64,000 nucleotides of DNA from Luteolibacter flavescens (GTDB taxonomy: Bacteria > Verrucomicrobiota > Verrucomicrobiia > Verrucomicrobiales > Akkermansiaceae), in NCBI RefSeq assembly GCF_025950085.1, contig NZ_JAPDDS010000005.1:186001-250000 (forward strand). The letters are read 5' to 3'. The position numbers were made by a program, and so were the translations under genes. Under the pieces are notes generated by a model. The model searched no databases, was not told where the DNA came from, and was given only the letters and a program-made list of their open reading frames with translations. Shown piece after piece: positions 43,929 to 52,165 of this stretch. Positions within the stretch are counted from its first letter, which is position 1. The number at the start of each line of letters is the position of its first letter.

Positions 43929-44213
43929 TCAGTCCACCAGGTTGTCGATGCGCTGGGCGAGCTCGACGTCGGCATCGGTCACGCCGCCGGCATCGTGGGT
44001 CGTCAGCTTCAGCGTCACCTTCGTGTAGCTGATGCGGATGTCCGGGTGGTGCTGGGCTTCATCGGAGATGTCGGCCACGCTGTTGACGAAGTCGATGCCG
44101 TCCATGAATTCCTCGAATTCAAAGGTGCGGTTGATCGCGTTCTTTTCGTACTCCCACTCGGGGCACTTCTTCAGGGCGGAGGACAGGTCGTCGTCTTCGA
44201 GCAGGTCGGACAT
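43929..44213 (-). CDS. phhB: 4a-hydroxytetrahydrobiopterin dehydratase
   Basis: A 94-residue pterin carbinolamine dehydratase, which regenerates the pterin cofactor of aromatic amino-acid hydroxylases (also DCoH-like). Conserved features are INRTFEFEEFMDGIDFVNSV, the catalytic HHPDI (H55-H56-P57) and TKVTLKLTTHDAGGVTDADVELA. The start is the ATG at 44213; the open frame upstream runs antisense to the next gene and is not used. No phenylalanine hydroxylase is nearby, so the partner is elsewhere or the protein has another role. Confidence 0.95.
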   Translation of the reverse strand: MSDLLEDDDLSSALKKCPEWEYEKNAINRTFEFEEFMDGIDFVNSVADISDEAQHHPDIRISYTKVTLKLTTHDAGGVTDADVELAQRIDNLVD

Positions 44214-44342
44214 GGGTAGATCAGGGACGTTTGCGAGGCGAGATTGAGTCGGCGGTTTCGCGGTTGGCAAGAGAGTTTGCGGTGGAATTTTCGGTTCTGC
44301 CCGTGTTTGCACGCAAGCTCCGGCGGGTGTATGGCATTTGGC

Positions 44343-44795
44343 ATGAAACTCGTGCTCGCTGCCGCACTTTCCGTGCTGGTTTTCGCCTCCTGCGTGCCGT
44401 CCACGCCCGCGGCCCGCATCGCCGCCCAGCCGGGGATGTATGACCGACTCCCGGCGAAGCACCAGGAACTCGTCAGCCGTGGCGAACTCGCGAAGGGCAT
44501 GAGCACCGACGCCGTCTATCTCGCATGGGGCCGCGCCAGCCGCGAATACGAGGGCAGCGAAAACGGTGCATCCACCCTGCGCTGGGACTATGCCGGGTCC
44601 ACGCCGGTGTATTCGAATTCCTTCTACAGCGGCTGGGGATACGGTATGGGCTACGGTCGCTATGGCCGGTATGGCTATCCCTACTCCACCTACGGACTCG
44701 GCCAGGAGATCACCTACGTGCCGTATCGCCGTGCCTCGGTGCTCTTCAGCAATGGCCGCGTGAAATCCTGGGAGCGTTCGCGCACGAACTACTGA
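44343..44795 (+). CDS. Glycine/tyrosine-rich lipoprotein
   Basis: 150 residues with a lipoprotein signal (MKLVLAAALSVLVFASC). The mature part has a small folded start (YDRLPAKHQELVSRGELAKG, MSTDAVYLAWGRASREYEGS, similar to SmpA/OmlA-type small outer-membrane lipoproteins) and then a Y/G-rich stretch (YGMGYGRYGRYGYPYSTYG). ATG 44331 is a possible alternative start. An envelope role is inference. A hairpin terminator follows. Confidence 0.8.
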   Translation: MKLVLAAALSVLVFASCVPSTPAARIAAQPGMYDRLPAKHQELVSRGELAKGMSTDAVYLAWGRASREYEGSENGASTLRWDYAGSTPVYSNSFYSGWGYGMGYGRYGRYGYPYSTYGLGQEITYVPYRRASVLFSNGRVKSWERSRTNY

Positions 44796-44806
44796 TCCGG
44801 ACGCAA

Positions 44807-44840
44807 AAAACCGCGGCCGCCACGGGGCAGCCACGGTTTT
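44807..44840. terminator. Terminator hairpin between lipoprotein and L,D-transpeptidase genes
   Basis: aaaaccgcggc / gccacggtttt forms an 11-base stem with one mismatch. The A-run and T-run make it usable from both converging genes. Confidence 0.7.
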
Positions 44841-44882
44841 GAAAGGAAGGTCCGGCCTCGTGATCCGGGCCGGTAGGAGTCA

Positions 44883-45509
44883 TCAGAACTCCCACATCTT
44901 GCCCTTCTGCGCGTCGCTGAAGACCTGCGGGCTCATCATGTAGGAAGTCGGCGGGTTTGGCAGCGCGCTGTCATCCAGCGTCGGCAGGGTCTTGCCGATG
45001 GTTTCGTCCCACGGCTGGCTGCGGGAGATGTCGATGGGCGTGCCGACCTTCACGAGGTTGAAGATCTTGCGGGCGGAATTCAGCGGCAGGCGCACGCAGC
45101 CGTGGGTGGAGGGGTAGGGCTTCACGAAGCCCCAGTGCATGCCGTAGGCCGGGCTGTAGAACTCCATCCAGTAGGTCATCGGGTAGCCGGCACCCGGGCT
45201 GCTGGCGCGGCGGCGCTCGGCCTTCTTCGCGCGGATGGGGAAGGTGCCGTGCGGCGTGGGGGTGGAGGCCGTGCCGACGCAGATGGGCGTGGCGAGCAGC
45301 ACGTCGTCACCCTGCACCACGTAGAGACGCTGCGCGCCGGTGCTCATCTTCACGCGGATCGCGCCGCTCCCGGTCGGCTGCTTCACCGGCGGGTCGAATT
45401 TGAAGGACGTCTGTGGGCCGCTCGGCTTGATGGTGGTGCAGGAGCTCAGCGCGAGTGCCGCCCCCGCAAATGCGAAGAGGGCGAGGGAACGGAAACCTGG
45501 GAACTTCAT
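44883..45509 (-). CDS. L,D-transpeptidase lipoprotein (YkuD family)
   Basis: Cross-links peptidoglycan stems (3-3 links) or attaches proteins to the wall, in the periplasm. It has 208 residues with a lipoprotein signal (MKFPGFRSLALFAFAGAALA... LSSC, C24). The YkuD domain shows RLYVVQGDDVLLATPICVG, TPTPHGTFPI and the active-site STHGCVRLP with the catalytic cysteine C138. Start at ATG 45509. Being lipid-anchored, it may act near the outer membrane. It is convergent with the Y/G-rich lipoprotein gene. Confidence 0.94.
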   Translation of the reverse strand: MKFPGFRSLALFAFAGAALALSSCTTIKPSGPQTSFKFDPPVKQPTGSGAIRVKMSTGAQRLYVVQGDDVLLATPICVGTASTPTPHGTFPIRAKKAERRRASSPGAGYPMTYWMEFYSPAYGMHWGFVKPYPSTHGCVRLPLNSARKIFNLVKVGTPIDISRSQPWDETIGKTLPTLDDSALPNPPTSYMMSPQVFSDAQKGKMWEF

Positions 45510-45635
45510 GGGTAAATGAAATGTGGGATGATAGGGCTGGCTGATCGAGACGGGACTTGCCCGCATGAAAGGCAATCCAAGGGGAGATGCAAACGGGATT
45601 TTTCCGTCGTGCGCCTTGCGACCCGGCTTCCCGGC

Positions 45636-46256
45636 TCATGGCGCGACCAGCAGCTTCACCGCGAGCGCGGCGAGCGCGAAGCCGAAGACGCCATCGATCC
45701 ACCGTGCCGATCTCTCGTAGCGCGAGCGCAGCGGCCGCCACTGGAGCAGCCACGACCAGAGGGCCCACAGCGTGCCACCCTGAACGATCACCAGGATGGC
45801 GATTGCAAAAGGCCACCATGACGGATGCGGTCCGGTCAGGAAGGGCGCGCACGTCGCCGCGAGGAAAATCACCGCTTTCGGATTCAGCAGATTGCAGATG
45901 AAGCCGCGCACGTACGGGCCGCGTCTTGCGGGCACGGCGACGACTTCCCCGCCTGCCGCGGGCGTGGCGAAAGCGGAGCGCAGCAGGCACCACGCGAGCC
46001 ACAGCAGATACGCCGCCGCTGACCATGAGATCGCCTGGCGGATGCCCGGGCTCTGCTCGAAGGCGACTGCCAGCCCGCCCACGGCGACGGACGTGTGGAT
46101 GCAGAGGCCGGTGGCGATTCCCAGCCCCATGAGGGCACCGGCCTTCGCGCCATCCGCCAGCGCCGTCCGGGTGATGAGGATCATGTCCGGCCCGGGGCTG
46201 AATTGGCCCAGCGCCATCAGGCCGGAGAAGGCGGCGAGTTCGAGCGCGAGATTCAC
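45636..46256 (-). CDS. LysE/RhtB-family amino-acid exporter
   Basis: 206 residues with six hydrophobic helices. The N-terminus ELAAFSGLMALGQFSPGPDMILITRTALADG holds the G-x-x-x-x-P-G-P family signature, and FICNLLNPKAVIFLAATCAPFL the conserved N-x-x-N-P-K motif. Members export lysine, threonine, homoserine or related compounds. GTG start at 46256. Substrate not readable. Confidence 0.92.
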   Translation of the reverse strand: MNLALELAAFSGLMALGQFSPGPDMILITRTALADGAKAGALMGLGIATGLCIHTSVAVGGLAVAFEQSPGIRQAISWSAAAYLLWLAWCLLRSAFATPAAGGEVVAVPARRGPYVRGFICNLLNPKAVIFLAATCAPFLTGPHPSWWPFAIAILVIVQGGTLWALWSWLLQWRPLRSRYERSARWIDGVFGFALAALAVKLLVAP

Positions 46257-46328
46257 TTGCTCGCGCCGGGCTGGTTGCTCATGCGCGGATGATGGGAAGC
46301 CGGGGCGGCCCGCGCAACCGAGATTCCG

Positions 46329-46823
46329 TCAGTCCGTAATGGCCGCCTTCGGGATCTTCTTCTTCTGCTCCCGCAGCGCGCGGATGATGGCCGGCGCGGC
46401 GGTCACGCGCAGGCGGATGCGGTCGCCCTCGTCGCGCGCCCATTTCAGGTGCAGGTCCACGGTGCGGCCCTTCACTTCCACGGGGAAGACGGCCTGCCGC
46501 TCCTCATTCGGCGGATGGTAGTCGATCCGCTCCAGCAGCGAGAGCATCTGCTTGTCCTCGAATCCACTGTCCACGATCTCGCGGATGCGCTCGAAGACGA
46601 AGGGCAGATACTCCGTGGAAGTGCGGATCAGCAGCGTGCGCCGCGTCGCCCATGCTTTCTCCAGCTCGTCCAGGATTTCCTCCGATGTCGCCTCGCCCTG
46701 GCGCTCGTAGCGCTCCAGCCATCGCCGCCGCCAGATCCACGCTGCCAGCAGGCCGATGGGCCAAGTCACGGCCACCATCCAGATGATCAGCTTGGAGATC
46801 GCGGCGGAGTCAAACGAAGGCAT
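46329..46823 (-). CDS. Membrane-anchored hypothetical protein
   Basis: 164 residues with an N-terminal transmembrane segment (LIIWMVAVTWPIGLLAAWIW) followed by a basic, highly charged cytoplasmic or periplasmic domain (RRRWLERYERQGEATSEEIL, and LRVTAAPAIIRALREQKKKI near the end). No family recognised. The ATG at 46823 is preferred over the adjacent GTG. Confidence 0.65.
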   Translation of the reverse strand: MPSFDSAAISKLIIWMVAVTWPIGLLAAWIWRRRWLERYERQGEATSEEILDELEKAWATRRTLLIRTSTEYLPFVFERIREIVDSGFEDKQMLSLLERIDYHPPNEERQAVFPVEVKGRTVDLHLKWARDEGDRIRLRVTAAPAIIRALREQKKKIPKAAITD

Positions 46824-46901
46824 CACCCGTGACGGTAGCCGATGCCGGGCGGATGGGAAGGACGCAGTCTTTCATCGCTCCTGAAGTCACAGGCGGAAAA
46901 T

Positions 46902-46935
46902 GAAAAGGCTGCCGGAGCACGAAGCCCCGGCAGCC
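46902..46935 (-). terminator. Terminator of the 1682-residue surface protein gene
   Basis: A 9-base perfect stem (ggctgccgg / ccggcagcc) 27 bases beyond the stop. On the minus strand it is followed by a T-run (plus-strand gaaaa at 46903-46907). Confidence 0.75.
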
Positions 46936-46962
46936 ATTCTCAATCGATCGGTGACAATCGGG

Positions 46963-49900
46963 TCACTTCACCGCGTGCAGGCGGACGAAGAGCTTGCCCG
47001 TGGTGCTGAGGCTCTTCGGAACGGTCACCACGACCGTGTCGAGACCGGCCGTCGGGGAGTCTTCCGTGACGTCCACCGCGGGCAGGGCATCGCCCGCGCC
47101 GATGGTGGCGAAGTCATTCCACGTTCCCAGGTCCGAGGACCACTGGACCTTCAGCGTCACATCGTTTTCCGAGGCATCGCTGCGGCGGAAGGTGAGCACC
47201 AGGCTGTCTGCGGTCACCGCATGGGTTGGCAGGATGGAGCGGTCGCTCGCACCGGCTCCGACGGGCACGCCGCCCAGGACGTATTCCATCAGGTTGCTGA
47301 TGCCGTCGCCATCCGGGTCCTGGTCCACGCCGTCATCCACGCCTGCGGTGAAGGGATAGCCCGCCGCCCAGGTGCCGTAGCCCGAAGGCTCCGCACCCAC
47401 GCGGATGCTGCCCGTGCCGGTGATGAAGCCCGGCTCGTTGCTGGCATTGTAGACGCCGTCGGGACGGAACTCGCCGTTGATGATGAGCGAGCCCACCCGG
47501 TCCGTGCCGCTGAAGTTCAGGTTCAGAACTCCCCCCGTGGAGATGCCGACCGCCGCGGTATCGGAGAGCGATGCCTGGTTCAGCGACAGCACGCCTTGGT
47601 TGACGAGGGTGGCACCGGAGTAGGTGCTTGCTCCGTTGAGCGTCCACGTGCCGGTGCCGTTCTTGGAGACCGGGAGGTTGGCGGTGGAGCCGTTGGCGAT
47701 CACGCCGTTGATCACGCCGTTGCCGGCACCTGCCAGCGTCAGCGCGCGGTTGGAGGCATTCGACGTCAGCAGCGGCGTGTTCAGCGTGAGCGTGCCGCTG
47801 TCCGAGTAGAGCGTGGTGCCGCCGTTGCCGGTCCGCATCGTCACCTGCGTGGTCGCGTTCAGCGTGTTGTCGCCGGAGTAGTTGCGGATGGCTCCCGAGG
47901 TCTGGTCCATGCCCATGCCGGAGACCTGGATGGTCGCCACGGTGGCGGAGATGCCGCCGGTCAGGCGGAGCTCCGGGGTGCGGGCCTGCGCGTCGTCACC
48001 GGCGACGATCACCGTCTTGGCCGGGTCGCCGAGGGCATTGCCGTGGGCCAGCACGAGGGTGCCATCATCCACCGTCACGTTTCCGGTGAAGGTGTTGTCG
48101 CCGGAGAGCGTCCACAGGCTGTTGTTCGCCTTGGTCAGGCTGAGCGTGTTGAGGCCGTTGCCGATGCTGCCGGTCACCTCGCTGTTCAGGCCGGTGCCGC
48201 CGAGCGTCAGGCCCTTGGCGAAGTTGCCCGCCGTGATGCTCACCGGTCCACCCACCGAGATGTTCGCGGTGGTGGGATTCAGGATGGTGGCGCCAGCCGC
48301 TTCAGCCGTCAGGGACAGGCCGGAGAAGACCACGCGCGGATCACCGCCGGTCACATTCGCGCCTGCGGCCACATTCAGCGTCACCGCTGCGAGATCGGCC
48401 TGGCCGAGCGTGTGGTGGATGCCTGCACCCGGTGCCGCCATGTTCGCGAGGATCCTGCCGGAGGCCGCCGCACCGATGGTGACGGGATACGGCGAGACGC
48501 TGGAGCTCGTCGCGAGATCGAGCACGCCGGCCGTGCCCGTGAATCGCACGGGAGCGCCGGTGCCGCCGAGGGCCGTGGTGGACTTCACTTCCAGCGTGCC
48601 GTCGGCGATGACCTTTTCCCCGGCGAAGTCGCTGGCTCCGCTGAGCGTCAGCTTGCCCGGGCCGGTCTTCGTGAGCGAGCCGGGGCCCGTCACCTGACCG
48701 CTGAAGGCGAGCGCCGCATCCGCCGCCGACACGTTGACCGTGCCGGAGCCTTCGAGGGTGAAGCCGCGGTCGGTCGTGGCGATGTTCGCCGCGCTGTAAA
48801 GCAGGGTGCCGCCGGTGAAGACGATGTTGCCCGGTGCCGCGGAGGACTTGCCGAGCGGACCTGCCACGCCGCCGTTGTTGATCGAGGTGATCTCCAGCAC
48901 GCCGCCGGTCTCGCCATTGAAGCCCGGCCTGTTCCCTCCCAGCGTTAGCACGCCGTTCCAGTCGCTCGCGGTGTTCGAGAAGTAGACCGGTCCGGAGTCG
49001 CGGTTGATGAAGACATTGCCGGTGCCGGTGATCGGACCGTCGATGGTGAGCTTCTTCGACCAGCCTGCGGTGAAGTAGGCTTCACCGGTGATCGCGATGC
49101 CGCGGTTCGCGCTGATCACGGTGTTCGTGTCCTGGTTCTTCAGGCCGCCGTGATCGAGGCGGATGGCATTCGGGATGAGGTCGGCGGGCACCTCGCCGAG
49201 CGTGGTGTCAGCAGGCACGCGGAGCACGCCGCCTTCCGTGACGCTCACGCCGCCGGTGTGGAGGTTCACGGTCGCCGCATTCAGGATGGGGCTACCGCCG
49301 ACGATGGCCAGCGATCCCGCGCCGCTGAGGACATTCGAGATGGTCGGCGTCTCCGAGCGCTTCACCGCGAAAGTGGCACCTGCGGCGATGCTGACGGGCA
49401 GCGTGCCGAGCGAGCCGGTCGTGCCGCCGTCACCGATCTGGAGCGTGCCGCCGCTGACGACCACGGTGCCTGTGAAGGCGTCGCTGTTCGCGGTCAGTGC
49501 GGCGGTTCCGGGACCGCTGTTTTCCAGCGTGCCCGCACCGGTGATGGTGTTGCCCACCACGGCGTAGCCGCCGCGGGCGAATTTCAGCGTGGCGCCTGCG
49601 GCCACCTGCACCGCACCGGTGCCGAGGCTGCCCGTCAGGCCACCATTGCCCACCTGCAGCGTGCCGCCGAGGATGTCGGTCGCGCCGGTGTAGCTGTTGT
49701 CCGTGGCGATGATGGTGGTGCCGGTGCCGTTCTTCGTCAGCTTCGTCGGGCCGGTGATGGCACCGGTGCCGGTGAGCGTGAAGGTGGGCACGGTGACGCC
49801 GTGGTCGAAGACGACGTCCTTCGGCGTGACGGTCGAGTTCAGCACGATGGACGAGCCGCTCGCGGTGTCATTGAAGGTGACGGAGTCCAGATCGTAGAAA

Positions 49901-52011
49901 TTCTGGGCACCCGCATTCGCGAAGTTGGACGCACTGGCGATGTCCCATACGCTGCCAAACGTGCCCGTCCAAGTCAGCGGCAGCGGCAGCGCGGCGGACG
50001 AGATGGTGATCGCGCTGTCAGTGCCGGTGCCGTAGTCCACCACCGGAGCCATGCGGCTGTTTTGCAGCGCGGCGGGGATGTTGATGACGGGCGTGCCGGT
50101 CAGCGTGCCGTGGTAGCGGACCAGCTCCTTGTTTCCGGTGAAGGTCACGTCCTCGACCGCGGTGAGCTCGATGGTGCCGCCGGTGCTGGTGAAGTCCCCG
50201 CTGGCGGTGAGCTTCGCCGGAGAAGTGCCGCCGATGTCCATGTGCAGCGGGCCCGCGGCGTGGGTCACATTGCCTGCGCCCACCTCGGACTTCAGGCGCA
50301 CGGGGCCTTCGTTGAAGGAGAAGTTCGCCGTGGAATTCGAGCGGGAAAGCACCAGCGTGCCCTCGCCCGTTTTCACCACGGAGCCGTTCTCGATGGACGG
50401 GCCGTTGTTCGTGCCGTTTTCGGTCGCAGGACGGATTTCCAGCGTGCCTCCATTCACGGCGAAGGCACGGGAAGCACCCTGCAGGTCGAGGATGCGCGCT
50501 CCGGCATTGTTCACCGTCTCAAAGCGGCTGGCACCGGTGGAGACGAGGTCGCCCGAGAGGTTGACCCTGCTGGTGGTCGTGTTGCCGCCGTTCGCACCCG
50601 GGTTGCCATACTCGATCTTTGCGTTGTTCAGGGTGAGTCCGCCCGCTCCCACGTTCGCGATGGAAGTCTCCGGCGGCGTGCCGTTGCCGACGAATTGCAG
50701 CGTGCCGTTCGCGATGGACAGGCTGTTGGTCGTGAAGGTGTGCGCCGAGTTGATCTGGTGCGTGCCCGAGGTGATCGAGGTCGCTCCGGTCACGGTGAAG
50801 CCGGACACGCTGGAGATGATCGGCGAGCCGATGGTCAGCGAGGCGATCGTTTCCGCGCGGTTCGCCGTGAAGCCGATGGCACCGCCGGTGACGGTGATGC
50901 TGGAGGTGTCGGCGATCTGCTCGGCCTGGTTGACGGTCAGCGTTCCGGTGCCGGCGACGGTGATGTTGCCGTTCACCGCGAGTGCGCCGGTCTTGTCGAG
51001 CACGAGCGCGCCCTGGTTCACCGTGATGTTGCCGGTGTGGGTGTTCGCGCCGGCGCCTGCGAGGATCAGGTTGCTCGCGCCGGTCTTGGTGAGGTTCGCG
51101 CTGCCGGACATCACGCCGGTCATGCGGTAGTGGACCAGGCTGGTGTTATTGGCGTCCTGGTTGTTCGTGATGGTGTGGGCGGTGCCCACCCAGCCGACGT
51201 TCGAGGCGATTTCCCAGGTGCCGGGCGCGGTGTTCGAGCCGCTGCCGGTCATCAGGTTCGAGGTGTTCCGGAACTCGATGTCGCGGGACAGGGCGAAGCT
51301 GCCGGAGTTCTTGGAAAGGATCAGCAGCGCCGAGTTGTTGACGGTGATCTTTCCGGCTCCGTTCGCCTTGGCCATCGTCAGCGGCAGCGAGCCGCCGGCA
51401 TTCAGCTTCAGGGAGCCTTCGTTGACATTGATGTTCCCCACGCCCGTCACGGTCAGGGCGCCCATGGTGAGCTGGCCGGTGCCGGATTTGTTGAGGTCGG
51501 CATTCAGGGCCAGCGTGCCGATCACATTGCCGCTGCCGACGTCGTTGATGGCGATGCCGCGGTCCTCCGCATGCGTGCCTGCCGCGCCGCCCACCTGCCA
51601 GGTTTGCTCGTTGGCGATCACGGTATTCCCGCGGAAGCGGGTGCCGATACCGGTGGTGAAATTTCCGCTCGCGGTGACGCCGCCCTTGATGGTCAGCGTG
51701 TTCGCCGCATTGGTCTGCACCGTGAAGCCGGTGATGCGGTTGCCGGTGTTGCCGATCAGGATGGAGCCCACCGAGTGGCTGCCGTCATTGAGCGTCAGGC
51801 CCGCGACCGTGGTGTCGTTGACGATGATGTTGGCGTCGGCGGCAGGCAGGGCCGCCGGATTCCAGTTGCTGGCCGTGGACCAGTTTGCGTTTGCGCCGAG
51901 CCAAGTGGATTGGGCGGAGGCGGAGAGCGGGATGGTCGTCATGGGTACGACCATGCTGACGAAGCCGATACGATGGATCAGCCCCGACACGGTAGGAGTC
52001 GGATGGGTCAC
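46963..52011 (-). CDS. Giant autotransporter-associated beta-strand repeat protein
   Basis: 1682 residues with a signal peptide ending near IPLSASAQS (start GTG 52011; an internal ATG is possible). The mature protein begins TWLGANANWSTASNWNPAAL, the standard entry of verrucomicrobial and planctomycete autotransporter-repeat proteins. It continues as dozens of short beta-strand repeats (GTGTLTVNQAEQI, LTKTGASNLILAGAGANTHT, STYSGATLVNQGVLSLNQAS), including many L-x-K-x-G-x-G-T-x-x-L-x-G-x-N/D-x-Y-x-G-x-T motifs. There is no C-terminal autotransporter barrel. Instead the end has DQDPDGDGISNLMEYVLGG plus a beta-sandwich ending LFVRLHAVK, shared with three other proteins here. Likely a secreted surface protein. 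Adhesion is inference. Two sigma-kinase modules lie upstream on the same strand. Confidence 0.92.
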   Translation of the reverse strand: MTHPTPTVSGLIHRIGFVSMVVPMTTIPLSASAQSTWLGANANWSTASNWNPAALPAADANIIVNDTTVAGLTLNDGSHSVGSILIGNTGNRITGFTVQTNAANTLTIKGGVTASGNFTTGIGTRFRGNTVIANEQTWQVGGAAGTHAEDRGIAINDVGSGNVIGTLALNADLNKSGTGQLTMGALTVTGVGNINVNEGSLKLNAGGSLPLTMAKANGAGKITVNNSALLILSKNSGSFALSRDIEFRNTSNLMTGSGSNTAPGTWEIASNVGWVGTAHTITNNQDANNTSLVHYRMTGVMSGSANLTKTGASNLILAGAGANTHTGNITVNQGALVLDKTGALAVNGNITVAGTGTLTVNQAEQIADTSSITVTGGAIGFTANRAETIASLTIGSPIISSVSGFTVTGATSITSGTHQINSAHTFTTNSLSIANGTLQFVGNGTPPETSIANVGAGGLTLNNAKIEYGNPGANGGNTTTSRVNLSGDLVSTGASRFETVNNAGARILDLQGASRAFAVNGGTLEIRPATENGTNNGPSIENGSVVKTGEGTLVLSRSNSTANFSFNEGPVRLKSEVGAGNVTHAAGPLHMDIGGTSPAKLTASGDFTSTGGTIELTAVEDVTFTGNKELVRYHGTLTGTPVINIPAALQNSRMAPVVDYGTGTDSAITISSAALPLPLTWTGTFGSVWDIASASNFANAGAQNFYDLDSVTFNDTASGSSIVLNSTVTPKDVVFDHGVTVPTFTLTGTGAITGPTKLTKNGTGTTIIATDNSYTGATDILGGTLQVGNGGLTGSLGTGAVQVAAGATLKFARGGYAVVGNTITGAGTLENSGPGTAALTANSDAFTGTVVVSGGTLQIGDGGTTGSLGTLPVSIAAGATFAVKRSETPTISNVLSGAGSLAIVGGSPILNAATVNLHTGGVSVTEGGVLRVPADTTLGEVPADLIPNAIRLDHGGLKNQDTNTVISANRGIAITGEAYFTAGWSKKLTIDGPITGTGNVFINRDSGPVYFSNTASDWNGVLTLGGNRPGFNGETGGVLEITSINNGGVAGPLGKSSAAPGNIVFTGGTLLYSAANIATTDRGFTLEGSGTVNVSAADAALAFSGQVTGPGSLTKTGPGKLTLSGASDFAGEKVIADGTLEVKSTTALGGTGAPVRFTGTAGVLDLATSSSVSPYPVTIGAAASGRILANMAAPGAGIHHTLGQADLAAVTLNVAAGANVTGGDPRVVFSGLSLTAEAAGATILNPTTANISVGGPVSITAGNFAKGLTLGGTGLNSEVTGSIGNGLNTLSLTKANNSLWTLSGDNTFTGNVTVDDGTLVLAHGNALGDPAKTVIVAGDDAQARTPELRLTGGISATVATIQVSGMGMDQTSGAIRNYSGDNTLNATTQVTMRTGNGGTTLYSDSGTLTLNTPLLTSNASNRALTLAGAGNGVINGVIANGSTANLPVSKNGTGTWTLNGASTYSGATLVNQGVLSLNQASLSDTAAVGISTGGVLNLNFSGTDRVGSLIINGEFRPDGVYNASNEPGFITGTGSIRVGAEPSGYGTWAAGYPFTAGVDDGVDQDPDGDGISNLMEYVLGGVPVGAGASDRSILPTHAVTADSLVLTFRRSDASENDVTLKVQWSSDLGTWNDFATIGAGDALPAVDVTEDSPTAGLDTVVVTVPKSLSTTGKLFVRLHAVK

Positions 52012-52022
52012 TTGGGTTCAAC

Positions 52023-52041
52023 GGGTTGGGGTTCCGTGGGG
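52023..52041 (-). promoter_or_regulatory. Shared GGGTTGGGG-CGTGGGG motif upstream of surface-protein gene
   Basis: On the plus strand gggttggggttccgtgggg at 52023-52041, nearly identical to gggttggggtcgtgggg at 62548-62564, which lies just upstream of the other giant repeat protein. It may be a common regulatory or 5' leader element. Function is not known. Confidence 0.4.
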
Positions 52042-52165
52042 CCAAGAGGCCCGGCGATCATCAGATCCCACCGGGGGTGCCCCACGGTCCAAGAGGCGAT
52101 TCGCCCGGTCCCAACCCGACAGGAAATTTTACCTTTCCCGTGAAAAATCTGTCATACTGCCTGTT

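Noticed and set aside
49150-52143. Open frame of 997 codons on the plus strand
   Set aside because: It lies antisense to the 1682-residue beta-strand repeat protein. Long antisense frames are expected over GC-rich repetitive genes, and the translation (R/A/G-rich, no domains) is not protein-like.
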